A DNA stretch of 64,000 nucleotides from the NCBI GenBank assembly GCA_938014215.1, contig CALLRW010000016.1, forward strand, positions 1 to 64,000, read 5' to 3'. The position numbers and the translations under genes were made by a program. Shown piece by piece: positions 54,601 to 61,995 of this stretch; positions within the stretch are counted from its first letter, which is position 1; each line of letters starts with the position of its first letter. The stretch is from an uncultured Alistipes sp. (lineage in GTDB: Bacteria; Bacteroidota; Bacteroidia; Bacteroidales; Rikenellaceae). The notes beneath the pieces were generated by a model, which worked only from the letters and a program-made list of their open reading frames with translations, had not been told where the DNA came from and did no database searches.

Positions 54601-55168
54601 CAACATCCTGGTAATCGATACGGAGGTCTACTCGAACACGGGCGGCCAGTCGTCGAAGGCTACGCCGGTGGGCGCCGTTGCGAAGTTCGCCTCGAGCGGC
54701 AAGCGCATCCGCAAGAAGGATCTGGGTGCCATGGCCATGACCTACGGTTATGTCTACGTGGCTCAGGTTTCGATCGGCGGCTCGCAGCAGCAGTTGTTCA
54801 ACGTGCTGAAGAAGGCCGAGGCTTATCCCGGACCGTCGCTGATCATCGCCTACGCTCCGTGTATCAACCACGGCATCAAGGGTGGTATGGCCCGTACGCA
54901 GACCGTCGGCAAGGAGGCCGTAGCGTGCGGTTACTGGCACCTGTGGCACTACAACCCGCAGCTTGAGGAGGAGGGCAAGAATCCGTTCGTACTGGATTCG
55001 AAGGAGCCCGACTGGACGAAGTTCCACGACTTCCTGATGAAGGAGGTGCGCTACACGTCGCTGCAGAAGGCCTTCCCGGCCGAGGCCGAGGAGCTCTTCA
55101 AGGCTGCCGAGGAGAACGCCAAGTGGCGTTACAACGGCTACGTGCGCCGCTCGAAGATGGAGTACTAA
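51623..55168 (+). CDS. nifJ: Pyruvate:ferredoxin (flavodoxin) oxidoreductase
   Basis: An 1181-residue single-chain enzyme that oxidises pyruvate to acetyl-CoA and CO2, reducing ferredoxin or flavodoxin; it is central to anaerobic energy metabolism. Domain order: N-terminal pyruvate-binding domain (about 5-240, with AAHVAYMFSEVAAIYPITPSSTMAE), domain II (about 255-400), the gamma domain (about 420-620), and a ferredoxin-like domain with two 4Fe-4S motifs (CIQCNQCSYVCP and CTGCGNCVDVCP, about 694-770). The thiamine-diphosphate domain has the proximal cluster cysteines in ACAGCGETP and the cofactor-binding GDGWGYDIGYGGVDH and NTGGQSSKATP. Length is normal. It is a single gene with its own promoter and terminator. 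Confidence 0.97.
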   Translation: MAEKKFITCDGNYAAAHVAYMFSEVAAIYPITPSSTMAELVDEWAAQGRKNIFGETVKVVEMQSEAGAAGAVHGSLQSGALTSTFTASQGLLLMIPNMYKISGELLPGVFHVSARALAAQSLSIFGDHQDVMATRQTGFAMLATSSVQEVMDLAGVAHLVAIKSRVPFLHFFDGFRTSHEIQKIELIDEAALTSLLDRDALKAFRARGLNPEHPVTRGTAQNPDIYFQTREAANKFYEAVPDMVADTMKEISKITGREYKPFVYYGAEDAENIIIALGSVTETIKETVDYLRAKGEKVGVITVHLYRPFSVKYLMAVLPASVKRICVLDRTKEPGANGDPLYLDVVEAFTTNRHSLPCGEMPLIIGGRYGLSSKDTTPAQMLAVFENMKLAEPKNQFTVGITDDVTFRSLPVGEEISLAKPGTFEALFFGLGADGTVGANKNSIKIIGGSTDKYCQAYFSYDSKKSGGYTSSHLRFGDKPITSPYLVTTPDFVACHVPSYVDKYDVLKGLKPGGSFLLNSVHDAETTCATLPDHMKAYLAKNKINFYIINATKIAADLGLGSRTNTIMQSAFFKIANVIPFEKAVEEMKHAILKSYGKKGEDIVNMNYAAVDAGGKEVVKIDVPAEWAQIEDKGFQTPSHASYPEFVRKIVEPINGLKGDDLPVSAFNGREDGTWDNGTAAYEKRGIAVNVPEWQVANCIQCNQCSYVCPHAAIRPFLATDEEATASGTDWKQGLGETKAYKFRVQISPLDCTGCGNCVDVCPAKGKALVMRPLEEQMPQQKNWDYITKNIGYKQVVDKTKSVKNLQFSQPLFEFSGACAGCGETPYIKAISQLFGDKMMVANATGCTSIYSGSAPSTPYCTNAEGKGPAWANSLFEDNAEFGLGMHLGIEKLRDRIQMTMEEAIANCSKCSDELKGVMKEWIENRGSSAKSAEVTARLIPMMEACGCDYCKKILEHKDWLIKKSQWIIGGDGWGYDIGYGGVDHVLASGQDVNILVIDTEVYSNTGGQSSKATPVGAVAKFASSGKRIRKKDLGAMAMTYGYVYVAQVSIGGSQQQLFNVLKKAEAYPGPSLIIAYAPCINHGIKGGMARTQTVGKEAVACGYWHLWHYNPQLEEEGKNPFVLDSKEPDWTKFHDFLMKEVRYTSLQKAFPAEAEELFKAAEENAKWRYNGYVRRSKMEY

Positions 55169-55192
55169 TCGAGGGAATATCCCGATACGGTT

Positions 55193-55230
55193 CGGGGGTT
55201 GCGCTATTGCGGCGCAGCCCCCGTTTTTTT
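55193..55230 (+). terminator. Terminator of nifJ
   Basis: The stem CGGGGGTTGCGC / GCGCAGCCCCCG (one G-U pair) is followed by seven T. A strong rho-independent terminator 25 bases after the stop codon. Confidence 0.93.
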
Positions 55231-55393
55231 GTGCCGTGCGGCGACGGTCGGCTACCGGTCGAGAACGGACGGAAACGGGCGGAGATCATGCCGGAAACGA
55301 TGAGAAACAGATCGGTTCCACCCGCTGTCAGGGAGGTGCAGGGTACTGCGGGTGTTAAAGAACGCTCATGACCTTCAAAAAAACAAGGCTGGC

Positions 55394-55846
55394 TTATTGG
55401 ACGCAAATTCCCGACCTGGAAAACGTAAGGTGGAACCCGTCATTGCACGAGGCGATTCTTAAAACCTGCCCTTCTCTTTGGCCATATGTGCCTAACTGAG
55501 ATGGTTTGGGTGTTCCAAAATCATAGTCATAATCGAATAACAGCGGGTACAGACCCTTATTTATTACCGCATATCTGTTTGTAACTTGCTGCCAGTAAGG
55601 AGTTGTGCTTTTAACATCAGAGCTGTATGAATTTACATATATCTCATAGGTCCCATCCCCGTTTTTATACAGTGTAAGGACGAATTGAAGATCTTTTTTA
55701 TTCGGCAAACCTTCCATATATTGATCAATGGCCGTCTCTACGTCGTCTGGAAATACGTACAGTATTTTCTTGTCAGGCATCGGTTGCGCAAAGCCTGAAA
55801 GGACGAAGAGTGTCAATACGGCAAAAAGGCATTTTCTCATCATCAT
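55394..55846 (-). CDS. Small secreted protein of unknown function
   Basis: A 150-residue protein with a signal peptide (MRKCLFAVLTLFVLSGFAQ). Three consecutive ATG codons (55846, 55843, 55840) are possible starts, with the last giving the most ordinary signal. The mature part has no recognisable family; it has DVETAIDQYMEGLPNKKDLQFVLTLYKNGDGTYEIYV, a central QQVTNRYAVINKGLYPLLFDYDYDF and a C-terminal Cys. Base composition is visibly more AT-rich than its neighbours, with codons such as AAA, TTT and TAT common, so recent acquisition is possible. It stands alone between nifJ and the tRNA gene. Confidence 0.6.
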   Translation of the reverse strand: MMMRKCLFAVLTLFVLSGFAQPMPDKKILYVFPDDVETAIDQYMEGLPNKKDLQFVLTLYKNGDGTYEIYVNSYSSDVKSTTPYWQQVTNRYAVINKGLYPLLFDYDYDFGTPKPSQLGTYGQREGQVLRIASCNDGFHLTFSRSGICVQ

Positions 55847-56205
55847 CTACGATTGGGCTTATTCCTTCCCGTCCTCCATCTTGGCCCGGAGATTCTCCCT
55901 TCGAGAGGAATCGTCTATGCGTATCCCGCTTGAATCGAAAATGGTATGGGGTTTCCGTGCGGTCAGGGTGACAGACTTGTGTCAAATTTAAGGAAAAAAG
56001 GGGAGAAATGAAAGACGAATCAAGAGGAGACCGGTCACTGGTGGAATAGGCGGCGGTTTAAGCATCGGTTTAAACATATTCACGCTTTCACCGTGCATGC
56101 GGACCGAAGCGAAGTTGTGGAAAAGGGGTAATTCGTAAGTCCCCTCACCGTCTCTGCCTCCGCCTAAACGCAAGAAGGAGAATCTGAAAAGACTCTCCTT
56201 CCTCG
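55847..56205. other. Non-coding interval before tRNA-Arg
   Basis: This 359-base AT-rich interval shows no supportable gene, promoter or strong terminator. Short reading frames on both strands lack convincing starts and composition. Confidence 0.55.
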
Positions 56206-56279
56206 TGACGCCGACAGGACTCAAACCTGTAACCTTCTGATCCGTAGTCAGATGCTCTATTCAATTAAGCTACGGCGCC
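56206..56279 (-). tRNA. tRNA-Arg (anticodon ACG)
   Basis: The minus-strand sequence folds into a complete cloverleaf. The acceptor stem is GGCGCCG / CGGCGTC with one G-U pair. The anticodon stem TCTGA / TCAGA encloses loop CTACGGA, with anticodon ACG. The T arm is ACAGG-TTTGAGT-CCTGT. The discriminator is A, and no CCA is encoded. A -7 box lies about 19 bases upstream. Confidence 0.95.
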
Positions 56280-56614
56280 TTTCCTTGATTGCGAGTGCAA
56301 AGATAGAGCAAAATGTTGAACCGTGCAAATAATTTTCGAAAAAAATTTAGAAAAAATACACTTTTTTTATCGTTGTTTTTGCCGATGGTTGATAATCAGC
56401 TGGTTGTGTTTCTGCTGAATTTTTGCCTTTCGGCTCCCTTTGACAACTTCGTTCCCCTCTCCCGGGGTGATATTCTGCTCCGGGCGATCTCTTTTTGCGA
56501 CGGAACCGCCTCTTTTTTGTATTTCCCGGATCAAAGTGGCCATACAGTCCCGCTCGATTGACGCGATTCTCATCCCGAACGGACTGCCCCCCCCGATAGC
56601 GTTTGGGGCGGTAC
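56280..56614. other. Non-coding interval between tRNA-Arg and ruvC
   Basis: This 335-base interval holds the tRNA promoter and, beside the ruvC stop, an imperfect ACTGCCCC / GGGGCGGT hairpin (56583-56612) without a T tract. A short reading frame at 56313-56561 is not convincing. Confidence 0.55.
56298..56305 (-). promoter_or_regulatory. -7 box of tRNA-Arg
   Basis: Minus-strand TATCTTTG matches TAnnTTTG and is properly spaced before the 5' end of the tRNA. Confidence 0.6.
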
Positions 56615-57232
56615 TTATTTGATCTCCCGGTCGGGATGCTGCTTCAAAAACTGCTCCCAGCTCTGCGATCCCCCCTTCGAGGCGGCTTTTTTGCCCCCTC
56701 CGAGCCCCTTTACGCGCTCTTCGCCCAGGGCGGCGTTCAACGGGCTGGCCGTGGCGAAGTAGTGGCACAGCGCCACAGCCATGCCATCCGTGGCGTCGAG
56801 ACGTCGCGGCGGCTGGTCGATTGTCAGCAACCGGCAGACGATCGAGGCAACCTGCTCCTTGGTGGCCGATCCGCGCCCGGTGATCGCCTGCTTGATCCGC
56901 ATCGGGGCGTATTCGAAGACCTGCAGGTCGCGGCTCAGCGCTGCGGCCATCGCCACCCCCTGGGCACGTCCCAGTTTGAGCATCGACTGGACATTCTCCC
57001 CGAAGAACGGCGATTCGAGCGCCACCTCCCGCGGGGCATACTCGTCGACGAGTCGTCCGACGCGTTCGAAAATATAGCGCAACTTGGCGTAGGGGTCCGA
57101 CAGCTTGTGCAGATCGATGGCCCCCAGCACGACCGAACGCACCGTGCGCCCCTCGACCTCCAGCACGCCGTAACCCATGTAGTTCGTGCCGGGGTCGATG
57201 CCCATGATGCGGTATTTCTCCTGCGGTTTCAT
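56615..57232 (-). CDS. ruvC: Holliday junction resolvase RuvC
   Basis: A 205-residue endonuclease that cuts four-way DNA junctions. The start is at MKPQEKYRIMGIDPGTNYMGYGV; the longer frame adds 38 residues without family similarity. Catalytic acidic residues are visible in the first strand (GIDPG), in ALESPFFGENVQS and in RLDATDGMAVALCHY. The C-terminal ~35 residues (GEERVKGLGGGKKAASKGGSQSWEQFLKQHPDREIK) form a basic extension beyond the usual fold. It is downstream of the TlpA-like gene but separated by a terminator. Confidence 0.94.
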   Translation of the reverse strand: MKPQEKYRIMGIDPGTNYMGYGVLEVEGRTVRSVVLGAIDLHKLSDPYAKLRYIFERVGRLVDEYAPREVALESPFFGENVQSMLKLGRAQGVAMAAALSRDLQVFEYAPMRIKQAITGRGSATKEQVASIVCRLLTIDQPPRRLDATDGMAVALCHYFATASPLNAALGEERVKGLGGGKKAASKGGSQSWEQFLKQHPDREIK

Positions 57233-57432
57233 ACTCTTGTGTTTTTCGGTTTTCACTCTCCGGCTTATACGGCTTTTGTGGCTTCTCCGCTCCGCAAACC
57301 CTCTGCTCCTCGGAATCTCCACTCTTTCGGTCCTCCGGGGCCGCACCGGCGGTTGGCCTTTTCAGTCAGCCCTCTTTCCGATCCGGGTCAGCAGCGTGAA
57401 GGCCCCTCGCCCTCCGGCGGCCGGAATGAAAA

Positions 57433-57464
57433 CCCCCTCCCCGTACCGTGGCGCGGGGAGGGGG
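57433..57464 (-). terminator. Terminator of the coaD-lpxD-TlpA unit
   Basis: The minus-strand stem CCCCCTCCCCG / CGGGGAGGGGG with a 10-base loop is followed by TTTT. It lies 30 bases after the TlpA-like stop codon and before ruvC. Confidence 0.85.
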
Positions 57465-57493
57465 GCGTTTCGAGTCGGGATCACTCGCCGTGA

Positions 57494-58552
57494 CTACTCG
57501 TTGAGCAGTTCGGCGATCTTGTTGTAGAGCTCCTCGCCGCGCAGGTTCTTGGCGACGATCTTGCCCTCATGGTCGATCAGGAAGTTGGCCGGGATGGCCT
57601 GTACGGCGTAATCCTTGGCGTGCTGGTTGTCGAAGCCGTTGAGGCCGCTGACCTGGATCCAGTTCATCTGGTTCTCCTTGACGGCGCCGAGCCACTTGTC
57701 GCGGTTGTTGTCGAACGAGACGCCGAAGATCTCGAATCCCTTCTTGTGGAACTCGTCGTAGGTCTTCTTCAGATGGGGCACCTCACCCATGCAGGGGCCG
57801 CACCACGAAGCCCAGAAGTCGAGCAGGACATACTTGTTGGCGGGGTTCTCGACCACCTCCTTGAGCGACACCTCCTTGCCGTCGGCATCCTTGTCGACCA
57901 CATCGATGTAGGGCTGACCCTCGTCGGTCTTGAGTTTGGCCTCGGCGTGGGCGCGCAGGTTGACGAGCACCTTGTTCTGCTGGATCTCGGGCGAGAACTT
58001 GCCGATCTCCTCGAGCAGCTCCTTGCCGGAGAGTTCGTAGCTCATCTGGTCGGCGAGCAGCAGGGCGCCGAAGAGGTTGTTGCGGTTCTGTTCAACGGCC
58101 AGGTGAGCCAGCTCCTCGTACTCCTTCTCGATGGCGGCCATGCGCTCCTCGGTGGTCGAGTTGTCGCGGAACTCCATGATGAGTTTGTTGGCGGCATCTG
58201 AGTAGGCCGTGCTGGCGTCATTGGCCGGCGTGCCGGTGACACGTTTGCGGAGGGGGTTGGCGGGGTCGTCGTTCACGGCGATCGTACCGGGTTCGAGCAG
58301 CAGCATGGCGGCGAAGGTGACGTTTTCGTCACGGCCGTCGCGCAGCACGGCGATCCGGGGCTCTTCGGTCGTGCCCTTGAGGCGGAAGGCGCCCTCCTTC
58401 ACGGCTGCCGAATCGAGGACGTTGTCCTCCTGATCGAAGAGGTACACCATCGGGTTGGCCCCTTCGACCTTGCCTTCGATGACATACTGGTTCTTGCTGC
58501 CGCAACTGGCCAGCAGCAGGGCGGAGGCTGCGAAAATGAGGATTCGTTTCAT
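57494..58552 (-). CDS. TlpA-like thioredoxin-fold lipoprotein with DUF4369-like domain
   Basis: A 352-residue lipoprotein (lipobox LASC, Cys17). The N-terminal half (about 22-120) is a beta-rich DUF4369-like domain (YVIEGKVEGANPMVYLFDQ). A helical middle follows, then a thioredoxin domain (about 215-352) with the redox motif WCGPC in LLDFWASWCGPCMGEVPHLKK and a cis-proline region near QAIPANFLID. It probably reduces or exchanges disulfides in envelope proteins. It is third in a leftward operon after coaD and lpxD, starting 3 bases after lpxD. Confidence 0.92.
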   Translation of the reverse strand: MKRILIFAASALLLASCGSKNQYVIEGKVEGANPMVYLFDQEDNVLDSAAVKEGAFRLKGTTEEPRIAVLRDGRDENVTFAAMLLLEPGTIAVNDDPANPLRKRVTGTPANDASTAYSDAANKLIMEFRDNSTTEERMAAIEKEYEELAHLAVEQNRNNLFGALLLADQMSYELSGKELLEEIGKFSPEIQQNKVLVNLRAHAEAKLKTDEGQPYIDVVDKDADGKEVSLKEVVENPANKYVLLDFWASWCGPCMGEVPHLKKTYDEFHKKGFEIFGVSFDNNRDKWLGAVKENQMNWIQVSGLNGFDNQHAKDYAVQAIPANFLIDHEGKIVAKNLRGEELYNKIAELLNE

Positions 58553-58555
58553 GAT

Positions 58556-59602
58556 TTACTGTTTTTTAAGTTCGTTGAGTTCCTTGATCTGTTTTTCGAG
58601 TTCGTTGACGCGGCGGGCCAGCTCGGGCAAGTTCTTGAAGACGGCCGACGAGCGGTGGTACTGCATGCCGGGCAGGGCGGGATAGCCCAGGCGGACTTCG
58701 CCGTCGGGGACATTCTTGTCGATGCCGCTCTTCGAGCCGACCTTGACGCAGTTGCCGACAGTGACGTGGTCGGCGATGCCGACCTGGCCGGCCAGGAAGC
58801 AGTTGTGGCCGACCTTCGAGGTGCCGGCGATGCCGGTCTGGGCCGACGAGACGGTATTTTCGCCGATCTCGACGTTGTGGCCGATCTGGATCAGGTTGTC
58901 GAGCTTCACGCCGCGGCGGATGATCGTCGAGTCGGTTTTGGCGCGGTCGATGCACGTATTGGCGCCGATCTCGACATGGTCTTCGATGATGACGTTGCCC
59001 AGCTGGGGAATCTTGTCGAACCCGCCCTCGGCATTGGGCATGAATCCGAAGCCGTCGGCACCGATCACCGCTCCGGCATGGAGGATGCAATCGGCGCCGA
59101 CCGAGCACCCTTCGTAGATCTTCACGCCGGGGTAGAGCGTCGTTCCGTCGCCGATCATGACGCCGTTTCCGACGTAGACCTGGGGATAGATCTGGCACCC
59201 CTTGCCGATGCGGGCGCCGGCCTCGATGACGGCGAACTCACCGACGTAGCAATCCTCGCCGAGCGAGGCCTCGTCGGAGACCGCCGCCCGGGGGCTGATT
59301 CCCTTCCGGCGGGGTTTGGCGGCGTTGTACATGGCCAGCAGCTTCACGACACAGGCCGCGGCGTCGTCGACCTTGATCAGCGTGGCCGCAACGGGCTGAG
59401 CGGGTTCGAACGAGCGGTTGACCAGGACGATCGATGCCTGCGTGGTGTAGAGCCAGGGTTCATATTTGGGGTTGGTCAGATAGGCCAGCGAGCCGGCCTT
59501 TCCGGCTTCGATCGAGGAGACGGTGTGTACCGTGGCGTTTTTGTCGCCTACGACGTCGCCGCCCAGAAAGCCGGCGATCATTTCGGCCGTAAATTCCATC
59601 AT
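58556..59602 (-). CDS. lpxD: UDP-3-O-acylglucosamine N-acyltransferase LpxD
   Basis: A 348-residue acyltransferase (two adjacent ATG codons, 59602 and 59599) adding the second acyl chain in lipid A synthesis. The N-terminal domain binds the uridine part; the central left-handed beta-helix shows hexapeptide repeats (GARIGKGCQIYPQVYVGNGVMIGDGTTLYPGVKIYEG) and the catalytic His in ILHAGAVIGADGFGF. The C-terminal helix ends with NELEKQIKELNELKKQ. It is encoded 5-8 bases after coaD and just before the TlpA-like gene. Confidence 0.95.
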   Translation of the reverse strand: MMEFTAEMIAGFLGGDVVGDKNATVHTVSSIEAGKAGSLAYLTNPKYEPWLYTTQASIVLVNRSFEPAQPVAATLIKVDDAAACVVKLLAMYNAAKPRRKGISPRAAVSDEASLGEDCYVGEFAVIEAGARIGKGCQIYPQVYVGNGVMIGDGTTLYPGVKIYEGCSVGADCILHAGAVIGADGFGFMPNAEGGFDKIPQLGNVIIEDHVEIGANTCIDRAKTDSTIIRRGVKLDNLIQIGHNVEIGENTVSSAQTGIAGTSKVGHNCFLAGQVGIADHVTVGNCVKVGSKSGIDKNVPDGEVRLGYPALPGMQYHRSSAVFKNLPELARRVNELEKQIKELNELKKQ

Positions 59603-59607
59603 ATTCG

Positions 59608-60078
59608 TCAGAGATATTTGTTGATTTCGATTCCGTGGGGGAGGAACTCCTCGACGTTTCGTCCGAAGGAGAGGACTTCGCGGACGGTCGACGAGGAGAT
59701 GTCGGCAACGGGGGCCGGCGTGAAGAGCATCACCGTCGTCAGGGCGGGGTAGATGCGGTGGTTGGTGGCCTCCATCGTGCGTTCGTACTCGAAGTCGGTG
59801 GTGTTCCGCACGCCGCGGATGATGGCGCAGGCGCCGACCTCTTCGGCGAATTCGCCGGTCAGACCGGTGTAGATGCGGGCCTCGACGCGGGGTTCGTCGC
59901 GGAAGACATCGTCGATCAGGCGTTTGCGGTTCTCGACGGTGAGCAGTCCGCACTTGGCGGAGTTGTTCCCGACGCCGATGACGACACGATCGAAGAGGTT
60001 GAGGGCCTCGTCGACCAGGGCGGCGTGGCCGCGCGTGAAGGGGTCGAACGACCCGGGGAAGATAGCAATGCGTTCCAT
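59608..60078 (-). CDS. coaD: Phosphopantetheine adenylyltransferase
   Basis: A 156-residue nucleotidyltransferase for the fourth step of coenzyme A synthesis (4'-phosphopantetheine + ATP to dephospho-CoA). The motif FPGSFDPFTRGHAALVDEAL carries the ATP-binding TxGH-type site, AIIRGVRNTTDFEYE is the substrate loop, and ISSSTVREVL closes the active site. The start is at MERIAIFPGSF; a TTG nine bases upstream lies inside the -7 box and is not used. It is first gene of the unit with lpxD and the TlpA-like gene. Confidence 0.96.
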   Translation of the reverse strand: MERIAIFPGSFDPFTRGHAALVDEALNLFDRVVIGVGNNSAKCGLLTVENRKRLIDDVFRDEPRVEARIYTGLTGEFAEEVGACAIIRGVRNTTDFEYERTMEATNHRIYPALTTVMLFTPAPVADISSSTVREVLSFGRNVEEFLPHGIEINKYL

Positions 60079-60084
60079 ATTTGG

Positions 60085-60092
60085 CAAAGGTA
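60085..60092 (-). promoter_or_regulatory. -7 box of coaD, close to the start codon
   Basis: Minus-strand TACCTTTG ends 6 bases before the coaD ATG (60078). The identical box and near-identical spacing occur at the M16 operon, suggesting leaderless messages. Confidence 0.6.
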
Positions 60093-60138
60093 GAAAAAAA
60101 ACGCAAACTCCGTACGTTTTCCGGTTTAATTCGCGGTT

Positions 60139-60753
60139 TCAGCGTTCGAGGCGGATGTATTCGGCATAGACGATTCGGGTATGGGGATTGCTCGAGACGA
60201 TCTCCTGGCGCAGGGCCTTGGTTCCCCAGCGGATGAAGAGGAAGCGGTGGGGGATGCGGTGGATGATCTGGCGCAGGGTGTCGACGCTGCGGATGCGGCA
60301 GTGGATCGAATCGCGGCCGACGATTCCCTCGACCGAGGTCCAGGGGTCGCTCCAGCGGAAGGTGTGCAGCGTGTCGAGGAGCTGTCGGCCGGACGGACAG
60401 AGCGGTCCCGACGTATCGCGCCGCACGACGATCGAGTCGCGGAGCGGGGTGTGGATGTCGAGTCTGGAGGCGGTGGCGGTGCGGGCCGTGGCTTCGAGGC
60501 GGCGGAGGCGGATGCCCAGTCGGCGGATCTCCTCGGCATCCTGGGCGTGCAGCCGCTCGAATTCGGCACAGCGCAGGCGGAGCACCTGCGCGGCGGCGGC
60601 CTCTTCACCGGCCCGGGTGCGGTAGTGGGCGAGGTCCGTGCTGAGGGCCTCCTGATTCTGGGTGAGGCGTTGGTTTTCGCCGTGGTAGTGGCGGTAGAGG
60701 AGCACGGCGGCGGCCGTGGCGAGCAGGGCGTAGAGAAGCAGGTATTTGTTCAT
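60139..60753 (-). CDS. Membrane-anchored coiled-coil protein of unknown function
   Basis: A 204-residue protein with one N-terminal membrane helix (residues 4-20) and a coiled-coil stretch (about 25-95, Gln/Glu/Arg/Ala-rich, with LRRLEATARTATA). The C-terminal globular part contains LDIHTPLRDSIVVRRDT, SVDTLRQIIHRIPHRFLFIRWGTKALRQEIVSSNP and ends VYAEYIRLER. The anchor-plus-coil layout recalls Rz/spanin-type and other phage-associated Bacteroidota proteins, but no phage genes are adjacent. The function is unknown. Confidence 0.65.
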   Translation of the reverse strand: MNKYLLLYALLATAAAVLLYRHYHGENQRLTQNQEALSTDLAHYRTRAGEEAAAAQVLRLRCAEFERLHAQDAEEIRRLGIRLRRLEATARTATASRLDIHTPLRDSIVVRRDTSGPLCPSGRQLLDTLHTFRWSDPWTSVEGIVGRDSIHCRIRSVDTLRQIIHRIPHRFLFIRWGTKALRQEIVSSNPHTRIVYAEYIRLER

Positions 60754-61107
60754 GGTGTGCGGGGATTGGATTCAACCCGCAAGTTACTGCGCCCCGCTGC
60801 CGGTCGGTTTCCAAAAAGCGTGGAAATACCCCGCAACAACCCTCTCCGGCGGCTGTTGAAATGACCGCCTGTATTCCGGTTTAGTTTGTACTCCTCGGCA
60901 CCTACGGTCTTTTTCGTCGCTTTCTCCGGCTCCCGCATTCGTGCCATTCAGCCTCTCCCGCCTCCGTCGTGCCATTCGTTCCTTCCGACCTCTCCCGGCG
61001 GCCGCTCCCCGTATCTCTTCGTCTGCTCCCGGCTTCCGCTGCTCCCGGCTCCTAGTCCGCCGGTTTCTTTTCTCCCCCCCCTCCTCTTGGTTGTTGCCCC
61101 GGCCGGC
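60754..61107. repeat. Pyrimidine-rich degenerate repeats downstream of the aminotransferase gene
   Basis: This 354-base interval has no supportable gene. The + strand is pyrimidine-rich (the minus, sense strand of the upstream gene is purine- and G-rich) with short imperfect repeats: CGTGCCATTC twice (about 60940 and 60967), and CTCCCGGC-type units. This resembles the G-rich regions after recQ and rsmA in composition and position. Confidence 0.6.
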
Positions 61108-61995
61108 CTACTCGTCGGTGAGGGGCAGTTTTGCGGCAATCCGCTCGGCAGTGTAGATCATCAGCGGCAGCCCGTCGCAGTGCGACAGCGAGGTGATGCC
61201 CCGGTGGTCGGTGAAGAAGAGTTCGTCGAGATGCTTCAGGTCACTCCGCCCGAAAGCCTCTTCGCGGAACTCCAGCCCGGCAGCCTCGACGGCCCGGCGC
61301 GTGATCATCCGCTCGACCCGCTCGACCGGTTCCGTATCGGGCGGTGCCAGCACCGTGCGTCCCGCGATGGCGAAGATCGGCGCCCCCTCGACCTCCCGGA
61401 ACATCCCCTTTTCGTCGTAGCGGATGGCCGCTTCGGCCTTCGCGCGCCGGGCCGCCTGACGGGCCATCAGCGAAGCTGCCTCGTGGAGCGACGTCGGGGC
61501 CTCGGAGAAGGGGATGTCGTAGCGGATCGTGACGGCCGACGGCTGGAGGCTGCGGTATCCGTAGCCGTTGTAGAGCGAGATACCCGTCGCCACGAGCCGC
61601 TCCTCGCCCTCGGGCAGCAGCTCGATCCGCACGAATCCCGACCCGGTCGTCGGATAGTGCTCCGCCCGGGCCAATGCCTCGATCCGCCGTCTCAGCGCCT
61701 CGACCGGATCGCGCGGAGTGCCGGCCCTCTGGTCCGATCCGTCGGCCGTTGCCTCTGCCGGGCCGCTGGGTGCGATGCTGATCTCGGCCCCGAATGTCGT
61801 CGTCGCCTCGAATCCTTCGCTCCGGGCACGACCGCGGCCGGGGAGGATCCCGCTGCGGGGGAGGGGCTTCCGGACGGGATACCCGAAGCCGAACCACGTG
61901 CGGGCGGCGGCGTCGAGCAGCGCGGCGTGGCGTGCGACGTGGAGTGCGCGGCCGTGGGCCACGTGCACCGTCTGGTAGAGGTAGAGGTCCGTCAC
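61108..61995 (-). CDS. Aminotransferase class IV-like protein, probable loss of PLP lysine
   Basis: A 295-residue protein with the branched-chain aminotransferase / aminodeoxychorismate lyase fold. The start is a GTG overlapping the holA stop (GTGA), reading VTDLYLYQTVHVAHGRALHVARHAALLD, with the family's Arg region. The C-terminal part aligns with IlvE/PabC in APTSLHEAASL (IPTAAKAGGNY in E. coli IlvE) and GMFREVEGAPIFAIAG. At the position of the PLP-binding Lys, His seems to be present, and no other nearby Lys fits. The protein may therefore be inactive as a transaminase, or may use another mechanism. The alignment is by eye. Confidence 0.7.
   Translation of the reverse strand: MTDLYLYQTVHVAHGRALHVARHAALLDAAARTWFGFGYPVRKPLPRSGILPGRGRARSEGFEATTTFGAEISIAPSGPAEATADGSDQRAGTPRDPVEALRRRIEALARAEHYPTTGSGFVRIELLPEGEERLVATGISLYNGYGYRSLQPSAVTIRYDIPFSEAPTSLHEAASLMARQAARRAKAEAAIRYDEKGMFREVEGAPIFAIAGRTVLAPPDTEPVERVERMITRRAVEAAGLEFREEAFGRSDLKHLDELFFTDHRGITSLSHCDGLPLMIYTAERIAAKLPLTDE

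Noticed and set aside
51602..55027. Long minus-strand reading frame opposite nifJ
   Set aside because: It mirrors the entire nifJ gene, with no recognisable domain; nifJ motifs on the plus strand are unambiguous.
56313..56561. 82-codon plus-strand reading frame between tRNA-Arg and ruvC
   Set aside because: It begins within the AT-rich tRNA upstream region, has a chance-like composition and shows no promoter or family signal.
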